Assembly: GCA_021827245.1 (NCBI GenBank)
Contig: JAKAWN010000032.1
Location: 1 to 28,866 of the forward strand
DNA: 28,866 bases
Direction of reading: 5' to 3'
From: Acidobacteriota bacterium
GTDB taxonomy: Bacteria > Acidobacteriota > Terriglobia > UBA7540
The position numbers and the translations under genes were made by a program. Below are positions 7,766 to 16,812 of this stretch, piece by piece (positions within the stretch are counted from its first letter, which is position 1; every line of letters begins with the position of its first letter). The notes below the pieces were generated by a model that saw nothing but the letters and a program-made list of their open reading frames with translations, was not told the origin of the DNA and did not search any database.

Positions 7766-7781
7766 TGTGACCCTGATCACA
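7766..7781 (+). promoter_or_regulatory. Perfect CRP-type operator (TGTGA-N6-TCACA)
   Basis: TGTGACCCTGATCACA is an exact match to the palindromic consensus recognised by the cAMP receptor protein branch of the CRP/FNR family. It is centred 70 bp before the start of the first universal stress gene and about 90 bp after the aquaglyceroporin stop. The position fits regulation of the stress gene. No convincing -35/-10 pair is visible between the site and the gene, so activation versus repression cannot be judged. Confidence 0.7.
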
Positions 7782-7843
7782 GCATATTCGAGAGTGGGTT
7801 GTTAGGCTGTAATCAGACGTGAGGTTAGTCTAGAGGAGGACCT

Positions 7844-8752
7844 ATGGAGAGAACCAAAGCGGTCCCCACCCACGAACGAATTGCAGCTAAACCCCTGAAG
7901 CTCAAGAACATTCTTTGGACAACGGATTTTTCACCCGCTTCGAAAGCCAGCCTGCCGCAAGCTGTGGCGATTGCGCGCCGGTTTGAATCTACGGTTTACC
8001 TGGCACACGTGATCGTACCACACCCCTACCCGCTCGTCTCTCCCGAAGCGGCTCCATACGTGGAAGGGCTCAGCCAGGCGGTTGAGAAACGGCTGTCGGA
8101 GTTGGCGAAATTCGAAGGGCTTGAGGGAATTCCGCACGAAATCTTGCTGGGTCACGGCGAGGTAGCCGAGGAACTGAATACAATGGTCAGGGACCATCAG
8201 ATAGATCTGTTGGTTCTGGCGACGCACGGCCGCCGCGGGCTTCGCCGCTTCTTATTGGGTTCGGTTGCCGAAGAGGTCTGGCGAAATGCGGAATGTCCTG
8301 TACTTACCGTGGGCCCGCATGTGTCTGGTAGTCTGGCTAAAGAGATAGCGCTGCGTCAGATTCTCTATCCCACGGACTTGTCCGCGGAGTCGTTTGCCGC
8401 CGCGCCATTGGCCCTGTCTTTCGCGCTCGAGTACGAATCCCGGCTGGCTGTCCTGCACGTTGTTCCCACGTCGATTCGCGCAAGTGCGCGTTTGCTGGCG
8501 CGGGCTTTCCGCGATGAACTGCTGGAGATATTTCCCTCCGAAACGGTTCCATGGTGTGAGCCCGAATGCATTGTCGAGAGCGGCGATCCGGCGGAGACAA
8601 TTCTGAGGATCGCAAAGGAGCGGAGGGCGGACCTTATAGTGCTGGGCGTGCGCAGCCCGGAAGAGTTGGCCCACCAGCATGTCAGCAACGTGGCCTTTCC
8701 GGTCGTGGCAGGTGCTGACTGCCCCGTGTTGACGGTTCGCGCAATGTCCTGA
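7844..8752 (+). CDS. Tandem-domain universal stress protein, ATP motif degenerate
   Basis: This 302-residue cytosolic protein is made of two UspA domains (about 22-163 and 170-302). Each begins with a strand of the form ILWTTDFS or ILYPTDLS and ends with CPVLTV. The nucleotide-binding signature G-x2-G-x9-G-S/T reads A-TH-G-RRGLRRFLL-GS in domain 1 (first Gly replaced by Ala). It is lost in domain 2 (G-VR-S, later SN). ATP binding is therefore doubtful, at least in domain 2. The start is supported by GAGGAGGA (7833-7840) close to the ATG. A perfect CRP-type site lies upstream, and a second, intact tandem Usp follows at 8872. The two probably act in the same stress or starvation response, but no specific partner can be named. 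Confidence 0.9.
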   Translation: MERTKAVPTHERIAAKPLKLKNILWTTDFSPASKASLPQAVAIARRFESTVYLAHVIVPHPYPLVSPEAAPYVEGLSQAVEKRLSELAKFEGLEGIPHEILLGHGEVAEELNTMVRDHQIDLLVLATHGRRGLRRFLLGSVAEEVWRNAECPVLTVGPHVSGSLAKEIALRQILYPTDLSAESFAAAPLALSFALEYESRLAVLHVVPTSIRASARLLARAFRDELLEIFPSETVPWCEPECIVESGDPAETILRIAKERRADLIVLGVRSPEELAHQHVSNVAFPVVAGADCPVLTVRAMS

Positions 8753-8871
8753 GTCAGGGGCGCAATTGTCCAGACAAGAGCGTCATTTTGGATGAAGAAC
8801 GGCGGATGATGGTGCGAGGCCTATCGAGGAACCGTAAGCTACAGTGCGAGAAGACCGAACAGAGGTGAGCC

Positions 8872-9756
8872 ATGCTGAAGATCGAACGCATCCTCTGCCC
8901 TTCAGATTTTTCCGACTTTTCAGAAAGAGCTTATGACTACGGACTGTCGCTCGCGCGCCATTACAATGCCGAGCTCTACCTGCTGCACGTTGTGCGCCCC
9001 GTGATTATTGGCTACCCGGAGTACGCCGTCCCTGATTCGGTTAACACGTTTTACGGTGAGTTGAGCGAGTATGCCGAAGAGCAATTGCGGGAATTCGCCA
9101 AAGTCCACGCGGCAGGAGGTGTGCAAGCAAAGGTCGTGGTCGAAGAAGGCGTGGTCACCGAGTCGATTATAGATTTCGCCAAGGACAATTCCGTTGACAT
9201 GATTGTGATGGGGACTCACGGCCGGCGAGGATTCCAACGGCTGACGCTGGGTTCAGTGACGGAAAGGGTGTTGCGCAAAGCTGGGTGTCCTGTGCTGGCA
9301 GTTCGCCGTCCGGCACATGATTTTGTCGCACCCGGGAGCAAGGGAGAACCCGTCAATCTGCGGAAAATCCTCTTCTGCTCCGACTTCTCGGAATGCTCTC
9401 AACGAGCGTTGCAGTACGCACTTTCTCTGGCGGCGGAATATAGGAGCGAACTCTCGCTGCTCCATGTCCTGGAGCATTTGCCTTCTCCGCAAGAACGCGA
9501 AGCAGAGAATAATCGCATCGTCCGTCGTCTGGAAGAAGACGTGCCAGAGGAGATGCGGGGTTGCTGCACAATCAAGCCGGTTGTCGGGGCGGGGAGACCC
9601 TACGAGGAGATTGTCAAGCTGGCGGCGCAGGACCAGACTGATCTGGTAGTGGTAGGCGTGAGAGGGCGGAATGTGCTGGACCTCGCGCTATTTGGCTCAA
9701 CCACCCATCGGGTACTGCAATTGGGATCATGTCCCGTCCTGGCGGTTCACATTTAG
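8872..9756 (+). CDS. Tandem-domain universal stress protein, both ATP motifs intact
   Basis: This 294-residue protein has two UspA domains (about 1-142 and 158-294), starting ILCPSDFSDFSERA and ILFCSDFSECSQRA. Both keep the ATP-binding pattern G-x2-G-x9-G-S: GTHG-RRGFQRLTL-GS in the first and GVRG-RNVLDLALF-GS in the second. It is therefore likely an ATP-binding Usp, in contrast to its upstream neighbour. It follows that gene by 119 bp on the same strand and has its own AGAGGTGA-like ribosome site before ATG 8872. Co-transcription from the CRP-type site region is plausible. The gap 9757-9910 to the convergent GH3 gene shows no clear terminator. Confidence 0.92.
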   Translation: MLKIERILCPSDFSDFSERAYDYGLSLARHYNAELYLLHVVRPVIIGYPEYAVPDSVNTFYGELSEYAEEQLREFAKVHAAGGVQAKVVVEEGVVTESIIDFAKDNSVDMIVMGTHGRRGFQRLTLGSVTERVLRKAGCPVLAVRRPAHDFVAPGSKGEPVNLRKILFCSDFSECSQRALQYALSLAAEYRSELSLLHVLEHLPSPQEREAENNRIVRRLEEDVPEEMRGCCTIKPVVGAGRPYEEIVKLAAQDQTDLVVVGVRGRNVLDLALFGSTTHRVLQLGSCPVLAVHI

Positions 9757-9910
9757 CTGCAACCTCAAACTTACCGGCCCTTCGTTGTGAGTCTTGTCTT
9801 CGCGGAGGCAAGCCCCAGAATCCCGCTCCGGTCGTCGATCAATTGGCGGGTTTCGATCACGGATTGCGCCACCGATTTCCTGCGCACAGCGGAACTTGAG
9901 AGAGCGGTCG

Positions 9911-12595
9911 TCACCGGGGCAATTTCCGCTCGCCGGTGATCTGGAAGCGCGCGCTCACGCCGTGGGCGCCCTCGACCGGCTGGCTGCCTCCCACAAACAC
10001 AGTGTAGCTTCCAGGCATGACCATGCGTTCGCCCCTCTCGTTGACCAGACTCAGATCGCGCGGGTCTAAGGTGAAGCTGACGCGGCGGGTTTGGCCTGGG
10101 CCCAAATGGATACGCATGAACCCCTTGAGGGCGCGAAGCGGGGCGCCGGGTTTCTGTGCGTATTCGATGTAAAGCTCTGCGACCTCATCACCTGGGATGC
10201 TGGAGGTATTCTTCACGTCGGCTTCCACGTCGAGCGACTGGCCAGCTTTGACCTTCGCCGACGAAAGGTGGAGATTGCTGAACGAAAAACTCGAGTAGCT
10301 GAGGCCATAACCGAACCCGTAAAGCGGTCTCCCGCGGAAGTAGCGGTAGGTTCGGTCCTGCATGGAATAGTCAGTAAAAGGAGGAAGTTGGCTGACCGAC
10401 TTGTAGAAAGTCTCCGGCAATCGTCCGGCAGGGTTGTTGGAACCCGCCAGGGTTTCTGCGATTGCCGTGCCACCGTCCTCGCCTGGATACCACGCATCGA
10501 GGATGGCGGCTGCATGCTGCTGGGCCCAGTTGACGGCCAGCGGACTGCCGTTTAAGAGCACTACCACAAGAGGCTTGCCTGTCGCTGCCAATGCCTCAAG
10601 TAATTGCCGCTGAACCTCCGGTAGACGCAAGGAGGTGCGATCGCCACCATCAAAGCCAGGAATGTGCAGCGGCATCTCCTCGCCTTCCAGATGTGGTGAC
10701 AAACCAACGAACGCGATGACAACATCAGCGCGGCGCGCAAGCTGGACGGCCTGCTCGCGCAAGACCGCGATAGGAGGTTTCCAGTTGAACGTGACTCCGG
10801 CGCCAAACAATGGTGAGCGATGCGAGTACTCCAGTCGGAAGGTGTGCGGCTCCGTATTCGTAAAATGCGCCTGAAAAGTACCGGGTTTTGGGCGGCGATT
10901 GTAGCTTGTGCTACTGAGAACAAGTTTGCCATCCAGAAAAACGCGAAGCGTCTCGTGATCCTCGCAAGGGTAGCAGTCGGGTTCGTCGACACCAAACGTG
11001 TAGTCCCCCGGACCTGGAGGAGTCAGTGTTCCGCTCCACCTGACGGAGAATGCTTTCATGGGAATCCCCGGGGATGGCGCGGCGGCATTCCAGTCGAACT
11101 GGATCTGCGCGTCCGTGCGAACCAGCGCAGGCTTTCCGGAAAAATCGGCATTCGAAAAATACTCGGCCTTCAGCCCCCTTATGGATGGAGTTTCAGCAGG
11201 ATGAAAAACCGTGCGTGGAACCGGTACCGCCATCTCAGAAACGTATGGTGATCCCTGAGCGTAAAGGATGCTCGCTTTGCCGGCGAACTGCTTCAGCATC
11301 CCGTCGATCGGCAGGACGGGGTGCAAAGGAACGCCATGGTAATTGCCCTGAATAGCTGGCAGTGACTCGGCGTTAGGTCCAACAACTGCAATCGTCTTCA
11401 CGCTCGGCGTCAGTGGCAGAATGCCGTCTTGATTTTTCAAAAGGACCATGGATTCACGCGCGGCGCGGAGCGCAAGCTGACGGTGGGCCGGCGAGTCAAC
11501 TTCCGTCATGGGAATCTTGCTGAAAGGAACATCACCTGCAGGATCGAACATCCCCAGGCGCATGCGCGCCGTGAACAAGCGTTTCACCGCTCGGTTGATG
11601 TCACTTTCCGGAATCAAACCCTGCTTTACGGCTCTTACCAGCGTGACGTATTCGTCTCCGCAGGTTGTGTCTGTGCCAGCTTTTACGGCAAGCGCAGCAG
11701 CATGCTCAATATCAGGGGCATAGTGGTGTCCATTGGCGATATCTGCGACAGCGCCGCAATCCGAGGTGACATAGCCATGGAATCCCCACGCATCGCGCAA
11801 AGTCTTTTGCAGCAGAAAGGAGTTGGCGCAGGCGGGCACTCCGTTGACGGCGTTGTAGGAGCACATGGTGGAGTCTGCGTGCCCATCCACGACTGTCGCG
11901 CGAAAGGCCGGTAGATAGGTGGCTTCGAGGTCGCGCGGGGAAACCTGGGCGCTAAAACCGTGGCGTAAGGGTTCGGGTCCGCTGTAAGCGTCAAAGTGCT
12001 TGGGCGTTGCCACCACTTCGAGGTATTTCGGGTTATTGCCCTGCATTCCCGTGACGAAAGCAACCCCCAGCTTTGAGGTCAGGAACGGGCTCTCGCCGTA
12101 GGTTTCCTGTCCGCGTCCCCAGCGCGGGTCACGGACGATGTTGATGTTGGGAGACCAGAACGTGAGTCCAAAGTAGATGCTGTGGTTGCCCTCGCGCTGC
12201 GCCTGGTTGTATTTGGCGCGCGCCTCTGTAGCGATCACCCGGCCCTCCTGGTACACCAATTTGGTGTCCCACGTGGCAGCCATTCCAATGGCCTGCGGAA
12301 ACACCGTGGCATAACCGGAGCGCGCAACGCCGTGCAAGGCTTCATTCCACCAGTCGTAAGACGGGATGCCCAGCCTGGGGATGGCAGGAGCCGTGTGCTG
12401 CATCTGAAGAACTTTTTCGTGGAGCGTCATCCGCGAGACGAGATCGTTCACACGCTGCGCTATCGGCAGCGAGGGATTTAGATATGGCGCGACAGAATGC
12501 TCAGCTGCCGGACCCGCCGCCAGGAGGCCGATCCCATAGAACAGGAACGCCGAGAATACCATCCAGATTCTGAACAGCTTCGATACAGTATACAT
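9911..12595 (-). CDS. Secreted GH3 beta-glycosidase (xylosidase/glucosidase-like) with PA14 insertion
   Basis: This 894-residue exported glycoside hydrolase has a signal peptide (about 1-28), then a GH3 N-terminal barrel with IPSYDWWNEALHGVAR, IVRDPRWGRGQETYGE and the nucleophile Asp279 in VTSDCGAVADI. The GH3 C-terminal domain (from about 370) is interrupted by a PA14 domain at about 474-600 (GLKAEYFSNADFSGKP to FRLEYSHRS). It resumes with HLEGEEMPLHIPGFDGGDR, which should carry the acid/base Glu. A fibronectin-III-like tail (about 770-885) completes the protein. WWNEALHGVAR is common in beta-xylosidase-like members, but beta-glucosidase activity cannot be excluded. ATG 12595 is preferred over ATG 12607 because GGAGG (12601-12605) sits 5 nt before it and overlaps the earlier ATG. 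It is divergent from the LsrF operon. Confidence 0.93.
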   Translation of the reverse strand: MYTVSKLFRIWMVFSAFLFYGIGLLAAGPAAEHSVAPYLNPSLPIAQRVNDLVSRMTLHEKVLQMQHTAPAIPRLGIPSYDWWNEALHGVARSGYATVFPQAIGMAATWDTKLVYQEGRVIATEARAKYNQAQREGNHSIYFGLTFWSPNINIVRDPRWGRGQETYGESPFLTSKLGVAFVTGMQGNNPKYLEVVATPKHFDAYSGPEPLRHGFSAQVSPRDLEATYLPAFRATVVDGHADSTMCSYNAVNGVPACANSFLLQKTLRDAWGFHGYVTSDCGAVADIANGHHYAPDIEHAAALAVKAGTDTTCGDEYVTLVRAVKQGLIPESDINRAVKRLFTARMRLGMFDPAGDVPFSKIPMTEVDSPAHRQLALRAARESMVLLKNQDGILPLTPSVKTIAVVGPNAESLPAIQGNYHGVPLHPVLPIDGMLKQFAGKASILYAQGSPYVSEMAVPVPRTVFHPAETPSIRGLKAEYFSNADFSGKPALVRTDAQIQFDWNAAAPSPGIPMKAFSVRWSGTLTPPGPGDYTFGVDEPDCYPCEDHETLRVFLDGKLVLSSTSYNRRPKPGTFQAHFTNTEPHTFRLEYSHRSPLFGAGVTFNWKPPIAVLREQAVQLARRADVVIAFVGLSPHLEGEEMPLHIPGFDGGDRTSLRLPEVQRQLLEALAATGKPLVVVLLNGSPLAVNWAQQHAAAILDAWYPGEDGGTAIAETLAGSNNPAGRLPETFYKSVSQLPPFTDYSMQDRTYRYFRGRPLYGFGYGLSYSSFSFSNLHLSSAKVKAGQSLDVEADVKNTSSIPGDEVAELYIEYAQKPGAPLRALKGFMRIHLGPGQTRRVSFTLDPRDLSLVNERGERMVMPGSYTVFVGGSQPVEGAHGVSARFQITGERKLPR

Positions 12596-12852
12596 GGCTG
12601 CCTCCATCCGAAAATCGTTGAAAGCATAAGCTACTGGGGGTTATGTTGCAAGTACGAGGACTGCCTGCACGCAACTCGGGACGTACACGTAGCTCCATAA
12701 TGCGTCCTGGTGACAAAGAGAAAAATGCCTTGTCGCTACTCATGTTAAGCTGGGTGAATCAGCGGGTTGAGTCTGTTACTATGGGTAATTCTGGTTGGGA
12801 TAAAGATGAATTTACTCAGCCTTGAGATTGAACGCAGAAAGGAGAACAAACG

Positions 12853-13761
12853 ATGCCTGATACGGAAGGCAAGGAAGAGGCGAAGAACTTTTTTCCGGAG
12901 GTGCCGGTCCGCCGCGAGGCGTTCTTTCTAAAGGGATCGGGAGCGCTGGATTGGGGGATGCAGAACCGGCTGTCCCGGATTTTCAATCCCGGCTCGGGCC
13001 GTACGGTGATGCTGGCCATTGACCACGGATATTTCCAGGGGCCAACCACGGGCCTCGAGCGGGTGGACCTGAACATCGTGCCGCTGCTACCCTATGCAAA
13101 CGCCTTGATGCTGACCCGCGGCATATTGCGCTCGACGATTCCATCTTCATTCGGCGGAGGAGTGGTGCTTCGCGCTAGTGGCGGGCCGAGCATTCTGAAG
13201 GAGCTTTCTAACGAGCAGATTGCGGTGGACATTGAAGATTGCCTGCGCCTGAACGTAGATGCCATGGCGGTGCAGGTTTTCGTGGGAGGGGAGTACGAGT
13301 CACAGACCGTGCACAACCTGACGCGGCTGGTCGACGCAGGAAATCGCTACGGGCTGGTGACGCTGGGAGTGACGGCGGTGGGGAAGTCGATGACACGAGA
13401 CGCAAGGTATCTGCGTCTCGCCTGCCGGATCTGTGCCGAACTGGGCGCACAGATAGTGAAGACGTATTACGTGGCGGAAGGATTTGAGACGGTGACGGCG
13501 TCGTGCCCGGTGCCGGTGGTGATGGCGGGCGGAAAGAAGATTGGCGAACTCGACGCGCTGCGCATGGCCTACAATGCCATTTCAGAGGGAGCGGCCGGAG
13601 TGGACATGGGCAGAAACATTTTCCAGTCGGAGGCGCCTGCGGCGATGATCCAGGCCGTGGGCAGGGTGGTTCACGAATCGATGAAGCCGGAACAGGCCTT
13701 TGAGTTCTACCAGACGCTGCGGCACGAAAAGAAGGGTATGGAAGCATCGGCGGCACGCTGA
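12853..13761 (+). CDS. LsrF-type DeoC/FbaB-family aldolase or thiolase
   Basis: This 302-residue protein is extremely similar in pattern to E. coli Lsr[54 protein letters not shown] and [11 protein letters not shown]. The Schiff-base lysine is conserved as Lys203 in [12 protein letters not shown]. LsrF transfers an acetyl group from 3-hydroxy-5-phosphonooxypentane-2,4-dione to CoA, the last step of autoinducer-2 breakdown. None of the other lsr genes (transporter, LsrK, LsrG, LsrR) is here. Instead the gene leads an operon with an epimerase (11 nt downstream) and an aldolase/dehydrogenase fusion, so a related reaction on another phosphorylated keto-sugar is likely. GAAAGGAG lies just upstream of ATG 12853. 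Family membership is sure; the substrate is not. Confidence 0.88.
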   Translation: MPDTEGKEEAKNFFPEVPVRREAFFLKGSGALDWGMQNRLSRIFNPGSGRTVMLAIDHGYFQGPTTGLERVDLNIVPLLPYANALMLTRGILRSTIPSSFGGGVVLRASGGPSILKELSNEQIAVDIEDCLRLNVDAMAVQVFVGGEYESQTVHNLTRLVDAGNRYGLVTLGVTAVGKSMTRDARYLRLACRICAELGAQIVKTYYVAEGFETVTASCPVPVVMAGGKKIGELDALRMAYNAISEGAAGVDMGRNIFQSEAPAAMIQAVGRVVHESMKPEQAFEFYQTLRHEKKGMEASAAR

Positions 13762-13772
13762 GGAAAGGTGGT

Positions 13773-14501
13773 ATGCCTGATCAGAGTAGTCTGAAAACGT
13801 TGCGTCAACTGGCACCGGTGTTGAGCGTGGGCATACTGACTGGTGACTTACTGTCACTGGGCTCTGAACTGCGCCTGCTGGAAGAAGTAGGCGCAAAGCT
13901 GGTTCACATCGACGTGATGGACGGTGTTTACTGCCCGCGCATGACGGTAGGCCCGCCGCTCGTCCAGGCGCTGAAGACACCGCTCCTGAAAGATGTGCAC
14001 CTGATGATTGCCGAGCCGCTCGGCAAGGTTGAGGAGTTTGTCGCGGCGGGCGCGGACATCATTACCGTCCATCCGGATGCCTCGGTGCATCCGCACCGTG
14101 TGCTACAGGAGCTGGGCAGAATGGAGAACGCCAGCAATGCGGAGCGAGGCCTCATTCGCGGAGCGGCGCTGAACCCAGGAGTGCCACTCAACGTATTGGA
14201 ACCCCTTCTGGATGAACTTGAGATGGTGCTACTGTTGGCGGTGAATCCGGGCTGGGGCGGACAGCGTTTTGCAGCCTCCACGTTCGGCCGCATTAATCGA
14301 GTGAAGGAGATGATCGGAAAGTCCGGGCGTGAGATCCTGCTGTGCGTGGATGGCGGCATTACCAGAAATAACATTGCCGAGGTAGCACGGAGTGGAGCCG
14401 ATATTGTAGTTGCCGGCAGCGCCATTTTCGACGGCAAGGCACCGCGGGAAAATGCACAACTAATGCTGTCAGCTGTGGAAGCGGCGAAAAGCCGTGAATG
14501 A
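13773..14501 (+). CDS. Ribulose-phosphate 3-epimerase family protein
   Basis: This 242-residue TIM-barrel protein of the Rpe family has the catalytic and metal-binding residues in place: Ser18 (LSVGIL), His45 and Asp47 (HIDVMDG), His76 (DVHLMI) and Asp193 (CVDGGI). Phosphate-binding segments are NPGWGGQ and VAGSAIF. The first strand reads LSVGILTGD where housekeeping Rpe usually has SPSILSAD, and the N-terminus is about 15 residues longer. This suggests a paralogue for another ketose phosphate, as AlsE is for allulose 6-phosphate, rather than the pentose-phosphate enzyme. AGGAAAGG precedes the ATG, which lies 11 nt after the lsrF-like stop, so co-translation is likely. The next gene begins within about 45 nt. 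Confidence 0.88.
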   Translation: MPDQSSLKTLRQLAPVLSVGILTGDLLSLGSELRLLEEVGAKLVHIDVMDGVYCPRMTVGPPLVQALKTPLLKDVHLMIAEPLGKVEEFVAAGADIITVHPDASVHPHRVLQELGRMENASNAERGLIRGAALNPGVPLNVLEPLLDELEMVLLLAVNPGWGGQRFAASTFGRINRVKEMIGKSGREILLCVDGGITRNNIAEVARSGADIVVAGSAIFDGKAPRENAQLMLSAVEAAKSRE

Positions 14502-14544
14502 CAATGGCATCTGATTGAAAGCGGCGGCTGACGGTAAGTGTGGG

Positions 14545-16662
14545 GTGAGGGTCTTGGAAAGCCGATGGAATGAAGCCGATGCGGCAAAATATATAGCGGA
14601 TTACGGAACCCGGTGGGGCGAGGAACTGGCGTTGCGAGTCTATTCCAGCCGTCTGATTGGGTTGGAAAAGGACGTCGTCCTCCATGGTGGGGGCAACACC
14701 TCAGTTAAAGGGACGCGACAGAACCTCTGGGGCGAAACCATTCCGGCGATCTATGTGAAGGCGTCGGGGTGCGATCTGGCGAACATAACTCCGGAAGGCT
14801 ACTCGCCACTCGACCTCGACTACCTGCGCAGGCTTCGCACGCTCGAAGGCCTTTCCGATGACCGGATGGCGAATGAATTTCGAACCCATGTGCTTGACTG
14901 CCACGCTCCGAGCCCCTCAATTGAAACCCTGGCGCACGCCTTTCTGCCGGCCAAATACGTGGATCACACGCACGCTGATGCAATCCTGGCGCTGACCAAC
15001 CAAGTGAGAGGAGAGCAGTGGGTACGGGAAGCGTTGGGCGAAGAGGTCATTATTCTGCCCTATGTGCGGCCCGGGTTTGAGCTGGCCAAAGAAGCCAGCA
15101 AAGCGCGGGAGGCGTTCCCGGCGGCCATTGGGATGGTCTGGATGCATCATGGCCTGGTGACGTGGGGAGAAACCGCGCGAGAATCCTATGAACGGACTGT
15201 GAAACTGGTTGCAGCTGCGGAACACTATCTTGAAGGTAAGGCAGCGCGTTCTTTGACCGTCAGCGTGTCAACCCCGGTTGAAACGGCCGAAGCGCGCTTG
15301 GAACAAGTCGCGCCCATCGTTCGGGGTCTGTTGGCCCAGGCGACAGGCGACGAAAAACGCCCCTGGCGACGAATGATTCTGGGCTTCCTCACCAACCGCG
15401 AAGTTCTGGACTTTGTGGACTCGGAGCAGGGAAAGCAACTTGCGCTGTCGCCACCACTGACTTCTGACCACCTGATCCGGACCAAGAGTTTGCCATTGTG
15501 GGTGGACGCTCCCGACTTTAGGGACCTGGAAAAACTACGCGGCCAGGTCGCCAAGGCAATCCGGGAGTACGTTGTGGCTTACGACGCTTACTTCGAGAGG
15601 TACTCGGAGGGATTGGCTCCGGGTGTAGCGCGGCGCGACCCTTACCCGCGGGTGATTCTGATTCCGGGCGTTGGTGCGTTGTGCGCCGGAAAGAACGCTC
15701 GTGCCAGCCGGATTGCGAGGGATATTACCCTGCACACGTTGTCGGTGAAGCAAAAGGTGGCGGCGATGGGCGAGTACCAGGGACTTTCCGAATGCCATCT
15801 TTTCAACATGGAATACCACATGCTGCAACACGCCAAGCTGAATGACAACGGGGAGCAGCCGCTCGGCCGCCAGGTGGCGCTGATAACTGGGGCGGCGGGA
15901 GCGATTGGCTCGGCCATCGCCGAGTCCCTGCTTGCGGCTGGATGCCAGGTGGCGCTGACCGATTTGCCGGGAGAGAGCCTGGAGGGATTGGCCGGCGAAT
16001 TGGGGGCACGCTTCGAAGATCAGGTGATGGCGGCGCCTATGGACGTGACTGACGCCAGTTCGGTGCGGCGCGCTTTTGGCGCAACGATTCGGACCTGGGG
16101 AGGCGTGGACCTTGTGGTGGTGAACGCCGGGGTGGCGCACGTGGCTTCACTTGCTGAACTGAGCGTGGAATCGTTCCGGAAGCTGGAGCGGGTGAATGTG
16201 GAAGGGACTTTGCTGGTGCTAGCGGAGGCGGCGCGGCATTTCAAACTCCAGAACACAGGTGGAGACGTGGTCATGATTTCCACCAAGAACGTCTTCGCCC
16301 CTGGGGCGGGTTTTGGGGCTTACAGCGCCACCAAGGCAGCAGCGCATCAACTGGCGCGGATCGCGAGCCTGGAACTGGCGCCGCTTGGCGTATGGGTGAA
16401 CATGGTGGCGCCGGATGCGGTCTTTTCGCACCACGGACGGCGGTCAGGGCTTTGGACGACGGTGGGGCCAGACAGGATGCGCGCACGGGGGCTCGACGAG
16501 CAGGGCTTGGAAGAATATTACCGGAAGCGCAATCTGCTGAAGGTCCGGGTGACTGGGGAAGACGTAGCCCAGGCCGTGATGTTTTTCGCCACCCGGCAGA
16601 CTCCCACAACGGGCGCAACGATTCCCGTCGACGGAGGATTACCCGATGCCACCCCAAGGTGA
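14545..16662 (+). CDS. Bifunctional class II aldolase / short-chain dehydrogenase (RhaD-SDR fusion type)
   Basis: This fusion is about 705 residues long. The N-terminal class II aldolase part has HGGGNTSVKG, zinc-ligand-like VDHTHADAI and MVWMHHGLVTWGETARESYE. From about residue 440 an SDR domain follows, with cofactor loop TGAAGAIG, NAGVAH, catalytic Ser in MISTKN and YSATK near residue 593, ending in VDGGLP. Fusions of this kind cleave rhamnulose 1-phosphate to DHAP and lactaldehyde and oxidise the lactaldehyde to lactate, but the family also acts on other sugars. No rhamnose isomerase or kinase is present here. The start is uncertain: GTG 14545 and TTG 14551 are close to the family's usual beginning (ESRWNEADA), while the frame is open from TTG 14515, which lacks a ribosome site. 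Confidence 0.9.
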   Translation: MRVLESRWNEADAAKYIADYGTRWGEELALRVYSSRLIGLEKDVVLHGGGNTSVKGTRQNLWGETIPAIYVKASGCDLANITPEGYSPLDLDYLRRLRTLEGLSDDRMANEFRTHVLDCHAPSPSIETLAHAFLPAKYVDHTHADAILALTNQVRGEQWVREALGEEVIILPYVRPGFELAKEASKAREAFPAAIGMVWMHHGLVTWGETARESYERTVKLVAAAEHYLEGKAARSLTVSVSTPVETAEARLEQVAPIVRGLLAQATGDEKRPWRRMILGFLTNREVLDFVDSEQGKQLALSPPLTSDHLIRTKSLPLWVDAPDFRDLEKLRGQVAKAIREYVVAYDAYFERYSEGLAPGVARRDPYPRVILIPGVGALCAGKNARASRIARDITLHTLSVKQKVAAMGEYQGLSECHLFNMEYHMLQHAKLNDNGEQPLGRQVALITGAAGAIGSAIAESLLAAGCQVALTDLPGESLEGLAGELGARFEDQVMAAPMDVTDASSVRRAFGATIRTWGGVDLVVVNAGVAHVASLAELSVESFRKLERVNVEGTLLVLAEAARHFKLQNTGGDVVMISTKNVFAPGAGFGAYSATKAAAHQLARIASLELAPLGVWVNMVAPDAVFSHHGRRSGLWTTVGPDRMRARGLDEQGLEEYYRKRNLLKVRVTGEDVAQAVMFFATRQTPTTGATIPVDGGLPDATPR

Positions 16663-16812
16663 CCCAGAATCGTGCGGGTTGCCTGAATGTGGAGGGCAGC
16701 CCCTGACTCAGCAAGGATCAGAAACGGGCTCGAACATGATAAGCTGATTGCCCAAAAGGCGGCGGTTACTTGGTGGGACAGAATGAGGAACCCAGCGGCG
16801 TTAGCGAAGAAA

